DNA of 64,000 bases from positions 347,501 through 411,500 of the forward strand of contig JAUIRK010000916.1 of NCBI GenBank assembly GCA_030549495.1, in the 5' to 3' direction. This document shows, piece after piece, positions 50,935 through 62,106 of the stretch. The notes beneath the pieces were generated by a model. It made no database searches, had not been told where the DNA came from, and saw only the letters and a list, made by a program, of their open reading frames with translations. This stretch comes from Nectonema munidae (Eukaryota; Nematomorpha; Nectonematoida; Nectonematidae). Both the position numbers and the translations under genes were made by a program. Within the stretch, counting starts at the first letter, position 1. Every line of letters begins with the position of its first letter.

Positions 50935-51065
50935 AAATAACGGGGCGTGAGTAAGGTTCAAGGTCTTAGGTTCAATCCCGCATCAAGCCAATTTTCTCAT
51001 AGTTCGATACAAGCGGCGCAATTGTGCCTTTTCGATGAAAACATCCTATCTTACCTTCAAGTAAG
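50935..51065 (+). repeat. tRNA-derived SINE, copy 1
   Basis: A tRNA-like head (GGGGCGTGAGTAAGGTTCAA, B-box GGTTCAATCCC) is followed by a body, GCGGCGCAATTGTGCCTTTT then CGATGAAAACATCC, that matches the minus-strand copy at 53365-53490 (GCGGTACACCAGTGCCTTGT, CAATGAAAATACACCC). Confidence 0.6.
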
Positions 51066-51143
51066 GAAACTGTGACAAAAAAGGAGTAAAGTTATTAATA
51101 AAATTTATAATTCATTACAAAATATTAAATATGAAAAACTATC

Positions 51144-51625
51144 GTAGACGGATATTTTTCCAACTGGCCTTTCACCCGGGAATTTGACATCGACAGTTTG
51201 GCCACGGATGTTTTGGTCCATACATTTTCCAGAGGTGGACCTTTTTGCCAACTGGGTTTAAACTAGCGTTAAATTTGTTTTATGCTCTTTTGATATATAA
51301 CATACATGGAAACAACTCTAATGTATGTACAAATATTGTATGATAATCTCTTTTAGTCAGTTAGTTTTGGATTGCATGTTATAAAACAACATACACAAAA
51401 TTATTAATTTAATATAAATATATTATAATGTAATGTAATATAATATCAATTGAACAAAAATTTGGTAACACGTTAAAAACTATTCCGAAACGATATTTCG
51501 TCAAAAGGTCCTACCCTAGAAAATCTGGTGCCAAAACGTCCGTGGCCAAACAGCCTAGGCTTACGTTTGCCAAAACGTCCGTGGCCAAACAGCCTAGGCT
51601 TACGTTTGCCAAAACGTTCTACATC
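51144..51625. mobile_element. MITE with internal 39-bp tandem duplication
   Basis: Left end GTAGACGGATATTTTTCCAA, right end (inwards) GTAGAACGTTTTGGCAAACG. Inside, GGCCACGGATGTTTTGG (left) is inverted relative to the word CCAAAACGTCCGTGGCC (right). The right word sits in a 39-bp unit repeated exactly at 51530-51568 and 51569-51607, with a third partial unit. Non-coding; family unassigned. Confidence 0.6.
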
Positions 51626-51917
51626 CTGAAAACACATATACAAATTTTCATATTAAAGGAGAGATAATCATTCATATTTGAAGCTTTATTTATTGAAGAT
51701 TTTTTAAAAAAATAAGGTAATAAAAATTTAGCATACTTAGAAATTTCTCTCAGATTCTTCATAAGAATTTTCCTGTAAAAAGGGAACATTTTGCAAATCA
51801 GTACCTCTTAGAAACGATAGAAAAACAAATTAGATAGTTTTGTAATCAGGCGAGTAGCCAAAAATAAGGAGGATGAACGGCTAAAATATAGGTGATATAA
51901 TATAAATATAATGACCT

Positions 51918-51943
51918 TCCCCCCCCCCCCCCCCCCCCCCCCA
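51918..51943. repeat. Poly-C tract
   Basis: About 25 consecutive C, preceded by CCTTCC. Length may be unreliable. Confidence 0.7.
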
Positions 51944-52189
51944 ATAAATTTCTATAAGTAAGAGTTGCTGCTTGTATATAACACACAATAAGTAAGCAAT
52001 GTTTATCACAGTGTCTCCTCTTTATAGTATTTTTGAGCAAACACATGTATGTTGATGATCCACTAGATTTTCTCATCTTCTGTCACATTCTATTTTTCTT
52101 TCTGTATCCTCTGTTTTTCTCTTCCGCTTTCTCTGCTAAAACTCAATCATTCACTCAAGCTCTCTTCTTTCATTCAGCTCTCTTCTCTC

Positions 52190-52384
52190 CAGTGACGTAG
52201 CTAGGCTGGGGCATGAGGGGCCATGCCCACACTCCTATGTACCGCATGGTGCCCCCATGCGTCTTATGCGATATCAGTTTTTGAAAATTTCTCCAATGAA
52301 AGGATCAAGAAAGTATAATGTTGCGCAAGTTTTTTGTTTTTAAATTGTGCTCCTTCTATCAACTTTTTTTTGGCAACACCACTG
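52190..52384. mobile_element. hAT MITE nested in repeat copy B
   Basis: 195 bp. Ends CAGTGACGTAGCTAGG and, inwards from the right, CAGTGGTGTTGCC. Target duplications CTTCTCTC (52182-52189) and CTTCTGTC (52385-52392) match at 7 of 8. Confidence 0.8.
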
Positions 52385-52897
52385 CTTCTGTCTAATTTGC
52401 ATTTAGAGTTAAATTAAAATAGTTTTCAATCGTTACAATTTTATATCAATGAATATTGTTAGACTCGCGCTAAGAATTTTTTTTCAACAAAAGTCACTTA
52501 ATCTTTATCACTACGTTTGTTACATTTTGTAACGTTTGAATACTTTAATTTTTTCAAGTCAAGTTTTTTCAATAGTTATTTGGGAATGAATATTTTGACT
52601 ATCTATTCAGTTTAAAAGCAAGGATGCTCTATTTGCTTAATATTTGAGCAGAGATATTTTTTATAATGTTCGATTGTTAAATTTTATAAGTAACACTGTA
52701 CATAATTAATTAAATCTTTTTTTTAAGAAAATTTGTTGATTATTATAATAAAAATATAATATCGAAACAAAATGTTTCAGTTGCTAAAAATGTACTTCAT
52801 CTATTTATAACAGCTGTCAAAATTTTATTTGTAGACAGAAATATTCAAAAAAACGCAATGATTTTCTTTTCTCGTATACTTTGATTTATGTTAGTTT

Positions 52898-53202
52898 GGT
52901 CCTAGAACATTTCGCCCCATTATTTTCATAATACAGTTCGCCCCATTATTTTCATGAGACATTTTGTTTCATGGACAATTCGCCCCGTTATTTTCATAAG
53001 ACATTTTGTCTCATGGACAATTCTAAAAAATTAAGAGATAAATTGATTAATTTGAAATAATTTAATAGAGATAAAATAAACAAGAATATAAATTTTTTTA
53101 ATAATTTTACACATATAATAAGCAAAGATGGATGAAACAAATAGCCTATGAGACAATTTGTCCAGGGGGCAAATTGTTTTTGGGGCGAAATGTCTGTCGA
53201 CC
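52898..53202. mobile_element. MITE with TTCGCCCC inverted termini
   Basis: Left GGTCCTAGAACATTTCGCCCC and right (inwards) GGTCGACAGACATTTCGCCCC form a 21-bp imperfect terminal repeat. The left half contains three copies of a TTCGCCCCRTTATTTTCATRA motif and two of CATGGACAATTC. Non-coding. Confidence 0.7.
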
Positions 53203-53364
53203 TTTCTTTATGCCTCCTATTATTTTGAAATTATTCTGAGAACAGACGGTTCTATTTTAAAATAGTGAAAATTGCTTTATTAGTTTATTTTATTTCCTTT
53301 CTCTCTTGTTAATTATGTAACAAATTTTTCAATTTTGAGTAAAAGGTAAGGTGCAGCGGGTGTA

Positions 53365-53490
53365 TTTTCATTGACAAGGCACTGGTGTACCGCTTATGTC
53401 AAACTGAACAAATTCGTATCGATGAGGAATCGAATCCAGAGGCTTCCGTGCTGAGTCCATCATCTCAACCAACCTGCCATGCCACCCATA
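53365..53490 (-). repeat. tRNA-derived SINE, copy 2
   Basis: On the minus strand: GGCAGGTTGGTTGAGATGAT then GGACTCAGCACGGAAGCCTC, with B-box GGATTCGATTCC, followed by the body shared with copy 1. The A-box-like TGGTTGAGATGATGG is well preserved. Confidence 0.7.
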
Positions 53491-53802
53491 GATTATGCTT
53501 TAGGGGATACGTCAAATTAGTTTTCAAAAAATTTAAGTTATGTCCTAAAATTTTTTAGTTTTTGTTGAAGCTCTATAACTTTTTCTGATAGATTTTTTTT
53601 CCTTAAAAGTTATTATAAAGGGCAAATCATTGCAAGATATTAAGTTATTTTACTTTTTGTAGCTTGTATCAATTTAGCTTTTAAACTATTTTTGAATGAT
53701 GCTTAGTAAAATGAAATAATGCGATCTTAATTTTGTTTGCACAATTATAACTTCATTTTATACCCCTGACCCTGAATCAATCACATTTTCATATAAACAT
53801 CG

Positions 53803-54774
53803 CAGGGTGTCTAGTAGACTCTTTGCCTATAGACTACATTCACTCATATAAAACTATCCAACCTTCAGTTATTTATTTTCTCTATGAATCAAATATCCTT
53901 TCATCAATTCCTGTAATGTGCCTGGTAGACTACTTCATTTTTCAAATGAAAAGCCTATTCCACCCCCTAACAATTTTGGATTTTTTTAAACTAGTGTATA
54001 TTCGATGGTTGTAGGTAAAAATGCACCCAATTAAAAAGTAGGAAAAAATGACCTCTAATTTTTGATTTTTTTAAATTATATAAATATTTTTATTTGGTAC
54101 CGTTTTGAAAGGCTAAATTTCTAAAATTTCTTAATTTATAGGGTTTTTTTTCTTTATAGTTCTTGAAAACAATAGCAAAGGTGCAGATTTGTGGGAATGT
54201 GTTCTTAAAATCAGTTAAAACACAAATTATATTTAGAAAGTGTTCTGATACACACAAAGTCCAAAAATATTTGCTATTTTATAAAAAAAAATTTTGTATT
54301 TAAAAAATTGCCGTATGCTGAGTTTTTTAGTTTACTTTAATTAAATTTTAAATGTTTTAGATGAAAAGTTGACTTTTGTTTTTTTACAAAAAATCTTTAT
54401 TTGACATATCTTTTTTAAAAATTTTAACTAATAATTTTTTGAAATTTTTTGTATTGGGCATTTTTTCCTAATTTTAAATTGGGGCATTTTTTCCTATTTT
54501 TTAATTGGGGGCATTTTTTCTGCGCACTATATTCGATATGCAAATTTAATTAAAATATTTTCGCTGGAAGTATAGTATTTAAATTCACCAATTTTGTAAA
54601 AAAAAATATAAAGTAGTCTTATAAATTTAGGACTTTAGGTATGCGCTGAATACACTTTATTTAAAGAATTGCTTGAATATTTGGTCTCCCGTGGTATTTC
54701 CTGACCACTAATTTTGAAAATTGCAAGAAAAAAATTTCGCCCCCCTCCAATAATTTTGAGGATGTGCGCTCCTG
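53803..54774 (+). mobile_element. ~1-kb repeat element, copy 1 (inverted partner at 62944-64000)
   Basis: Starts CAGGGTGTCTAGTAGACTC and ends with the inverse of CAGGAGCGCACATCC. The two copies are collinear over their whole overlap with few differences. Contains GCATTTTTTCCTA(C/A)TTTTTAATTGGG words that form a minisatellite in the other copy. A 63-codon frame at 53823-54014 has no recognised domain. The left and right ends do not form a good inverted repeat, so this may be a composite of two elements. Confidence 0.75.
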
Positions 54775-56160
54775 TATTTCACCCCATGGTATATATAAAA
54801 AAATGAAAGAATAGTTTTAACGTTATCTAGAAACAATGTTATTTTTAAAGCATGCAAAAATTAACGAATAAACAGGGTGTAATTTTTAAAAAAGATAAAC
54901 TTTGAAATTATATATATTATTGATAAATACAGGTTGACATCAATTTGATTTCGATTAAATGCTGTATTTTAATTATAAAAATATTCATTATCTAATTAGA
55001 TCAATATTGCGTCAGATTTATTGGAAACGTGAAAGGCTTTGTTTCTATAATGATTTTTTTGCTCCTCAAATCTTTCATATATATTTGCATTATCTACAGA
55101 CTCAACACTGCCATACATGCAATTAACTCACTCGGCCAAATTAAACTCAGTGAATGACAGATTTTCTGTTCAATTCTGTGAAGATAATAATTTTAAAATC
55201 CTATTGCTTCACATAGATGTAAGATGTTAGTTAATTTGGGGGAACATTTGTAGCTAATTTGTTTAATCATTTTTAAAAGAGTGAATATGCTTAATCGGAG
55301 ATATAAGGTAGATCAGATTTAGTCACCTGTGCTCAGAAGATAGAAGGATATATGGGGAAATTGAAATTTGGAAAAATGGTTTGAGAAAAATAATTTCTGG
55401 TCATTTCAAAATTTCAACACATCTGCGCCTACATCAGAATGCATATTAGGAAAACTTTTTTTCGCGGTAGAACGCTTTATATTGGTTGAAATATCCCATT
55501 GAATAAAGTTTTTTCGTCTTCATTATTATTATTTCAAACTAAAGATTGCTAACAATCAGTTTCATCCTTATTTATATATATAATAGTATGTCTAGCAAAC
55601 GCGCTATACTTTGTATGTTACATATACTTTCTATAATAGAAATAAAAAACTTCGTCGTTTTTTTGTTGTCTCAAATGGTCTTGCCAGACCACTGATATAT
55701 ATTGTATATCTCTTCTAAACAAGATTATATATATATATCTTCCAGTGATAAAATTTTTGGTGATCATAACTTTTTTTTTAATTTTCCTAAGATATTATAT
55801 ATTTTTTCATTGCTTCTTTTTGTTATCTCCCGGGGTATTGCCAGACCACTAATATATAAACACTTATATACGATAGATGTGGTTTTTTACCTATCAGGTG
55901 CTAGAGGAAATATTTAGATTTTTTCTCCCTTAAATAATATGAGATATCAGAATCTTACTTCCTTCAAATTTGTTTTCTTTACAAGAATGTTCGTTCATTG
56001 ACTGTTCAATCATAAATACATGAAAAGACAACATATCAATAGTTATCGTATACGATAAAATAAATTTATTGGCTAGTTTTATCAATAAATTTAAATTGTA
56101 TTCTTTATTTCAAACGTTATTTAAAGAAAGAAACTTGAAAATCCGAATAAAAAATCTATG
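54775..56160. other. Spacer between repeat copy 1 and GARS1
   Basis: AT-rich. A direct repeat of TTGCCAGACCACTAATATAT type occurs at about 55681 and 55839. No gene recognised. Confidence 0.4.
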
Positions 56161-56166
56161 TTTATT
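56161..56166 (-). promoter_or_regulatory. GARS1: GARS1 polyadenylation signal
   Basis: AATAAA on the minus strand, 12 bp after the stop codon; a second lies at 56104-56109. Confidence 0.5.
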
Positions 56167-56177
56167 TAAGAAAAAGA

Positions 56178-56300
56178 TTATTTTCCATTTTCATCACATT
56201 TGGATTCCTGATGATTAAAAACAGGAAACATTTTTTCAGTCTCATCCCAAGAAAGTTTTGAGTCGCATAAATCTTTAACAATCTTCGCTACTTCATCAAT
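56178..56300 (-). CDS. GARS1: GARS1 last exon
   Basis: Acceptor TTTAG|ATTGAT after a 58-bp intron. Encodes [28 protein letters not shown] and the stop; it matches the human W-A-D-V-E-x-x-Y-P-L-F end. Confidence 0.9.
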   Translation of the reverse strand: MDEVAKIVKDLCDSKLSWDETEKMFPVFNHQESKCDENGK

Positions 56301-59300
56301 CTAAAGTAAAAACAGTTAGTGGATTAATATATAACTTTTTACAGATTTGAAAACTTACTGGCAGTCTTATTTGTCTCATTGTGTTTCTTTCTCTGAGTGT
56401 AACTGTATGCGGTTTATCTAAAGTGTCAAAATCTATTGTAATAGCAAAAGGTATTCCTATTTCATCAGTTCTAAAATAGCGTCTACCAATTGATCCAGAA
56501 CTAGAATCAACTTGCACCGAAACTCCAGCAGATTTCAATAAGGATTCAATACTGTCAATAAAAGAATAGATGGATTCGTTATTACTAAGAGGCAAAATGG
56601 AACACTTTATGGGTGCAATAACTGGCTTCAACGCAAAATAATCTCTTTTTTCTTTAAGCTGAGTGCGTATTGTATACGAGTGATCTAACAAGGAGTACAA
56701 AATACGTCCTATTCCAAATGAGGGCTCGATCACAGAAGGAACAAATGAATTATAGTGCACAACCTTTTCAACTTCTTTAAACGTTACCATTTCACTGTTG
56801 ATTTCAAAGCTCTCATGTTCACCACTTCGCGCTTTGAGAGTGTAAGTTTCACTACTCAACAAATGATTTCTAATTGCTTCAATTTGATCATCATTTTCCA
56901 TTTGTTTAAGAGAATCTAAAATAATTTTGCCCTTATCCTTAAATTTCATTCCAATAGATTGTTTGTTAGGAACACATGATAGCTTTTTAACTTTAATTGG
57001 TGTTTGCAAATCGGTATGAGCTTTCAGCTCAATATCTGTTGCTTTGCTATGCTGTAACAAATCATAACAAGATCGATCAGCCAATCCCACAGCCTCAATC
57101 CAATCCCCACTAGACAACTGTATTTCTGCATCCCAGCAATCAACGGCGTAATGGGCCATTTCATTAGGAAGATGTTGTCGAAAGCGCAGTTTGGAGGAGT
57201 CGATGCCGATATTGAGTAAGAAGACTTGAATTTTATATAAAAAGTAGGCAATGCACTGATTGGCGATTATGCCTGATTTCACAGCTTCTTTCAAATTACA
57301 GAATATAACTGCCTTGCCCTCCAACTGATCCTGGGATGATAGGAGAGGCGAAGCAAATAAATCTGGTATACTGGCAAACTTTTTGTGGTCTTTTTGTTCT
57401 GGGTGCACAAAGTATTCAATTTCAGCTAAACAAAATTCTCTGACGCGTATCAGACCCGAGCGAGGAGAAATTTCATTGCGAAAAGCAGGGCCGATTTGTG
57501 CTGCTCCAAAGGGCAAACGATGCCGGTTAAACTCGTATAACCTTTTGAAATTGACAAAAATACCTTGGGCAGTTTCAGGCCTTAAATAACTATAAAAAAC
57601 AAAGATAGTTTCCAAGCAGAGTTATTTTGTAAGAAGTATACCTCTTAAGATGGCCAGTAGGGCCAAAAGTCGTTGAAAACATCAAATTGAATGGAAATGG
57701 TTCTGATAGATCATTTCCAGATTTAGGACTTTTAATATTATATTTTTTGATGATTTCGTAAAGCTCGTGGCAACTTAAATTATCTACTTGAGATAAATAA
57801 TGTTGAGCCTCCTTGACGTCTCCTTCTATAGATAAATGACCATTAGTAACTTTTTCAACCAATCCTTGAAGATGGGCTAATAAGAAAAAAATTTAGTCAG
57901 GATATTTGTTCAAATACGATTATTTACACTTAACTAAATGGTCGAGTCTATAGCATTCTCCATTATTCATATCTTTTACCATATAATCTGAAAACTTGGC
58001 AACATGTCCTGAAGCTCTATAAATAACAAAAGCACACGTATAGTTAAAATTAAGCATGCACAACATATGTTTAGAAGTATTAAGATGAACTAATGGGCTT
58101 CTATTTAGTTTGTTACAATAATGAGTTTACAGAATATTTGTATATTCTTTTTATTTGGTGAATTATTGTCTTCTTGTATGATAACTGACATGGAGAAAAT
58201 TGTCATTATCTTAACCTGAAACCTTAAGATTTTTCTTTGCTAATTTTGAAAAACTTTATTGTAATATTGAATTTAAAAAAAATTTAAACTTTATTAATAA
58301 ATTTATTTAACATTTATGTTACTAGAAGTTGGAAGATTAATTTTTTTTTATCTTAATTTTCAAAAGAATTGAATAGATAAGAATAGCTTGAACATTTATT
58401 ATATGTTATTAGGTCTTTTTACATCTACATTTCGTTCATTTTCTCCTTTTCAAACTTGTTTCAATGAGATAATAATCTTTATTACTTGAACTTGTCATTT
58501 TTAAATCATAAAACTTGTGCTAAACTTTCTTTTCTGTACTATATCTAAGTCACATTTTGGAGGTTTCATCTCGCGAATTATAATTTTAGATAAGCAAATA
58601 AAATTCCGCTGAGAATAAAGCAGACGATTAGTAAAATTTAAAAATTGAAAGTTAAAATTTCATTTGCTTGATGGGCGTTTGCGTTATAAAGATGGCTCTC
58701 CTCATTTTATAGTTTTCTTTGGTACTACTGTTTCAATTTCTTTTTTATAACTGATTTAAGCTACAAGCAAAATAAAAACCACAAAATTTTTTAGAATATC
58801 AAAAAAGAGTTTACTTCAAAACTGTTTCTGGGGTGATTATTGAACACTCAATTTCATAAATTGATTCATCAAAGATGAAAGATTTTCTCCATTCTGAAAT
58901 TATATTATTTTTAATAGCAGTTCCCATTGGGCCCAAGTCTATAAGACCACTTGCACCTAAACAGAAGGAGAAAACAGACATTAAATTAGAATTAAGCTAA
59001 TTAACTATGAGCAAATGCTCTTTAAAATATCTTACGCGTTTTTGATATTTCAACAACAAAAATGTGGCAAAAGTAATTCAAGGGAGAATTATAAAAAAAT
59101 TGTTAGTGCATGTTGGTTTATGTATTTTTGGATCACACAATATAAATAGTTAATTTCAAATTTTCAATCAAAGATTGACTTCCACAAAAATTATGTTATT
59201 TATGTACATAAAAAGTTACACTTTTGGAATATTTCAAAAGATCTAAAGTTTGGGAATGATGGTCTAATTTATAAAAACATTTTGTCATTTTACTCTTTAA

Positions 59301-61338
59301 CCCGTTAACGCCCAATGTCGACATATGTCCCCTTTACAAAAATATGAAGTTTGCTTTTATAAATGCTTTTAATACAAATCTTCTGCTTTACATTAGATAT
59401 CGTTTGATTATTCTGGTCGTTAACGGGTTAAACAGTGCACGCAAGGTTGAAATTTTGGGAAAGTATTTTTTAATGATTTTAATTTAACTGTCAAAAAAAT
59501 TCAATCAACGCATTAATTTTTTTAACTAATTTATATAAAACCTAAAATGCTTTCAAAGATTTAAATCATTGCTATGATGATGGCGGGTACGATGGTGAAG
59601 GACAAAATAAAAATAAACAATTTATCAGTAGAAAAGTAATGGGTTCGCACAGAAACCCAAACTTTTTCAAAAGCTTTTTTAGTTAGAAAGAAATATTTGA
59701 AGGCGCTATGTTTTTTAGGCATTTAAATTTAATTTAATAAAATTTTGAGAGGTAAGATAATTCAATTTTTTACCTTGATTGCCCAAAGGGGTTTTATGGA
59801 ATCTGGGATAAAGTAAAATAGCTTAAGATTTGCGTTGCTTATAATGCATAAAATATCTAATGTTAAATTTAAAGTATTGGCATCGAGAAAAATTATACTT
59901 TTATTCCGATTCCTCAAAATGAATTAGGGCTGTGAAAGGTTGGATAAACTGCTGAGGATTCAAATCCTAATAAGTGCATATGAGATGAACTTAATGAAAT
60001 CCCAACCTTTGAACTTTAGTCAGCAAAACGGTATATGATGACAAAAAAACAAATTTACAATCTTCACTTAGGAATAAGATATATGCATACTTTACGCTCT
60101 TATTTAAATATCCAGTGCTACCTATGCGTCTCTAAACTTTAAAGTGTAGTATGGTGGCTTAAAAGATGGCGAAACGCGGATAATAAATAATGGCTGTGGT
60201 TATGAACACAAACCAAAAATAAAATCAGCTTGGGTAGCTGATTGAAGGGCTAAATCTCTCATCTCAAACTTAATTTCAAAAGCTCTATGAAGTGTACCAC
60301 CCTGTGTTACTTGCATGCTGTTAAATCAACACCAAAAGCGCCAAGTCGACTGTAATTTTTTTGAAAACAGAATCGTGCAAAATTTTGGTATTGTCCCATC
60401 ATTAACGTGTAGATCAACCAAGTTTAGTTTAAAGTTCTAAAAGAAGAGTTATACTTGAAATCTGTAAGGTCAAGCAAGTACTAAAAATTCCTTGCGTAAT
60501 ACGAGCAATACTCTAGATAGGAATTCATTCGCAATGCCTTCCTATATTGACCCATTTTGGAAAAAATGTTATAAAATCGCACGTGGGTAAATTTCTTCTA
60601 CATCTGGCTCAGATTCAGTACTACAACATGAAGCTTCATGAAATCAGAGAATTAGTTATTAAAAATTATAATCACGTGACGCTGCAGTACACCCAACATT
60701 ATCAGTTGTGGAGCCCTGAGTTATAGGAATAGAACGAAAAAAGATGTAATGAATTTAAGGCAATGAATAACAAAATGCTTTATGATGGATATATATGACC
60801 AAGAGTGAAGAACGAATACCTTAAAGCAATATGCAAAAAGGAATATCAGATTATATCAGTTCCAACTTTAACCAATGTTCATACTAATGTTTAGAATATA
60901 CACGCATAAAAATTTGTTTGCGCGATAGTAAAACTATTTTACATATAAAAATAAACACAAATCTTAAAATCAATGGCCTTCTTCGATGTCCTCTTAATTA
61001 AAAGAGCGCTCCTTTTCAAATTGCAAGGCACGCGCACCGAAGATTGTCCGATGTGAGAAAATAGTTAGTTCGTTGTTAAAAAATTACCTCCATAAATAGA
61101 AAAGGAGTTATCATAAAAAAATCTTCTTAAGATTAGATCTTCCATTCTTATCGTTAAATATTCACTTTCTGATATTAAATTGACTTGCTAAATTTAAAAA
61201 AACGTTTAAAAAGAAAAAATGGTAAACTCCTACTTTATTTCTGTATTCTTCTTTTTTCTTTGCCAAATCTTCTACAACCTTGTCTATTTCAGGTCGAAGA
61301 GTAGATTTATCTTTCTTTAACCTTTCTAAAATGTTTTT
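56178..61338 (-). CDS. GARS1: Glycyl-tRNA synthetase (seven exons; extreme N-terminus not found)
   Basis: Class II aminoacyl-tRNA synthetase that charges tRNA-Gly. Exons: 61338-61234, 61187-61088, 58956-58815, 58016-57928, 57876-57642, 57589-56359, 56300-56178; all introns GT-AG and all phases close, giving 674 residues to the TAA at 56180-56178. In order: WHEP RNA-binding domain ([29 protein letters not shown]), [20 protein letters not shown], motif 1 region [38 protein letters not shown], motif 2 [17 protein letters not shown], motif 3 [14 protein letters not shown], and the C-terminal anticodon-binding domain [20 protein letters not shown]. Human cytosolic GARS1 has about 685 residues, so only some 15-25 cytosolic residues, plus any mitochondrial presequence, are missing; their exon should lie above 61338 but was not convincing. 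Confidence 0.95.
56359..57589 (-). CDS. GARS1: GARS1 main exon: motifs 2 and 3, anticodon-binding domain
   Basis: A single 1231-nt exon from [11 protein letters not shown] to [10 protein letters not shown] (donor CCA|GTAAGT). Contains motif 2 with its catalytic Arg (FRNEISP), [50 protein letters not shown] (motif 3 Arg) and most of the C-terminal domain. Its length relative to neighbours suggests intron loss or none gained. Confidence 0.96.
57642..57876 (-). CDS. GARS1: GARS1 exon: insertion domain to FNLMF
   Basis: Acceptor ATTAG|CCCATC, donor AAGAG|GTATAC. Encodes [15 protein letters not shown] through [20 protein letters not shown] and [17 protein letters not shown]. Followed by a 52-bp intron. 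Confidence 0.94.
57928..58016 (-). CDS. GARS1: GARS1 exon: SGHVAKF segment
   Basis: Acceptor TATAG|AGC, donor AAGT|GTAAAT. Encodes [20 protein letters not shown] and CYRLDHLVK. Followed by a 51-bp intron. Confidence 0.93.
58017..58814. other. GARS1 intron (798 bp)
   Basis: AT-rich; no element recognised. Confidence 0.5.
58815..58956 (-). CDS. GARS1: GARS1 exon: motif 1 region
   Basis: Acceptor TTTAG|GTGCAA, donor TTGAA|GTAAAC. Encodes [26 protein letters not shown] and ITPETVLK. Confidence 0.95.
59297..59431. mobile_element. piggyBac-type MITE with perfect termini in a GARS1 intron
   Basis: TTAA target duplications (59297-59300, 59428-59431) flank perfect 10-bp inverted ends, CCCGTTAACG and CGTTAACGGG. 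With the TTAA the palindromic ends are 14 bp. The body matches the older copy at 48808. It lies in the 2.13-kb intron 58957-61087, the rest of which shows nothing recognisable. Confidence 0.85.
61088..61187 (-). CDS. GARS1: GARS1 exon: start of catalytic core
   Basis: Acceptor TTTAG|CAAGTC, donor TGGAG|GTAATT. Encodes [20 protein letters not shown], matching human [20 protein letters not shown]. Confidence 0.94.
61234..61338 (-). CDS. GARS1: GARS1 WHEP-domain exon
   Basis: Acceptor TTCTAG|AAAAAC, donor AATAAA|GTAGGA. 35 codons encode [20 protein letters not shown] and [15 protein letters not shown], aligned with human LVRKLKEDK...VDKAVAELKARK. The next intron is only 46 bp. Confidence 0.9.
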
Positions 61339-62100
61339 CTAGAAGAAAAAAATCTTTATAAGTTTGAAAATAATAGACAATTTTAAAAAATCATTAAGAA
61401 TATGAGATAATAGCATGACACAGATATATCTGCAATATATGAGTATCCGTGATTTGGGAGTATATATCCACATGCTTATCCTTAATCGTATACGTATTCT
61501 GGCACTGTTAATAGGATTTTGCCATATAGTCTTTGAGTTGATACAACCAACACATACGTCTCCAATGGTGTCACTACAATACTTATTTTGTTCACTTCTG
61601 TGAATATCGTGAACTCCACCTATCAATACTTAGAAATCCAACAAACCCAAATACTTAAAATATTTATGAGTTCTCTTCTTTCCCAATTGAACTAAAGAAA
61701 GGCCTCTACATATGAACGCAATGAGTAAACTAATTTTTTTCATAATTTAAAATGCTTAAAAAAGGTATTTTTGAATTTATAAGTGCATTTCCTGTGCCTT
61801 TGAATCTCTCATCAAAAATATGAATCCGAGCTTAATTGAAGACAAATAAAACAATAAAAAGTCACCCCTCAAGAAAGGAATCTCCTTCAGTATTTGATAA
61901 AAGTATTTTTTTATTTCTACAGTTTTGTGTGTCTATAAATAGATCGACTCCTAAAAATTATCATTTATTTTAAGATTGCTTAGAAGGGAGAGAGAAACAG
62001 GTGTTTAGGTTCTTATTTATAAATTGAGTGCAATGTACTGTTGTGTTTTATCCTATAAGTTAATTGTTTTTTTATTTAGTAATTAATCAAGTGATTTAAA
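61339..62100. other. Upstream of the first identified GARS1 exon
   Basis: Should contain the missing N-terminal exon(s) and promoter. A Met frame at 61739-61627 (-), MKKISLLIAFICRGLSL..., has no suitable donor in the needed phase and no similarity to a GARS1 leader. Confidence 0.35.
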
Positions 62101-62106
62101 ATTAAA

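Larger units (their letters stand above)
52142..53760 (+). repeat. Interspersed repeat, copy B, carrying three nested insertions
   Basis: Same order and orientation as copy A at 25135-26330: TCAAGCTCTCTTC minisatellite remnant (52150-52188), CAATCGTTACAATTTTATAT (52430), CGTTTGTTACATTTTGTAAC, CGAAACAAAATGTTTC, ACAGCTGTCAAAATTTTATT (52810), then the distal AT-rich part to about 53760. It is interrupted by the MITEs at 52190 and 52898 and a SINE at 53365. Confidence 0.65.

Noticed and set aside
53823-54014. 63-codon frame preserved in both copies of the ~1-kb repeat (also 63799-63990, minus)
   Set aside because: The copies are so similar that an open frame is expected by chance; the few differences in the frame (Ile/Leu, Tyr/Cys, Leu/Phe) are all amino-acid changing, so there is no sign of selection.
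57024-57589. Frames at 57024-57251 (-) and 57383-57589 (+)
   Set aside because: Out-of-frame shadows of the main GARS1 exon.
61627-61739. MKKISLLIAFICRGLSL frame as the GARS1 leader
   Set aside because: No donor site in the required phase, and no match to the residues that normally precede the WHEP domain.
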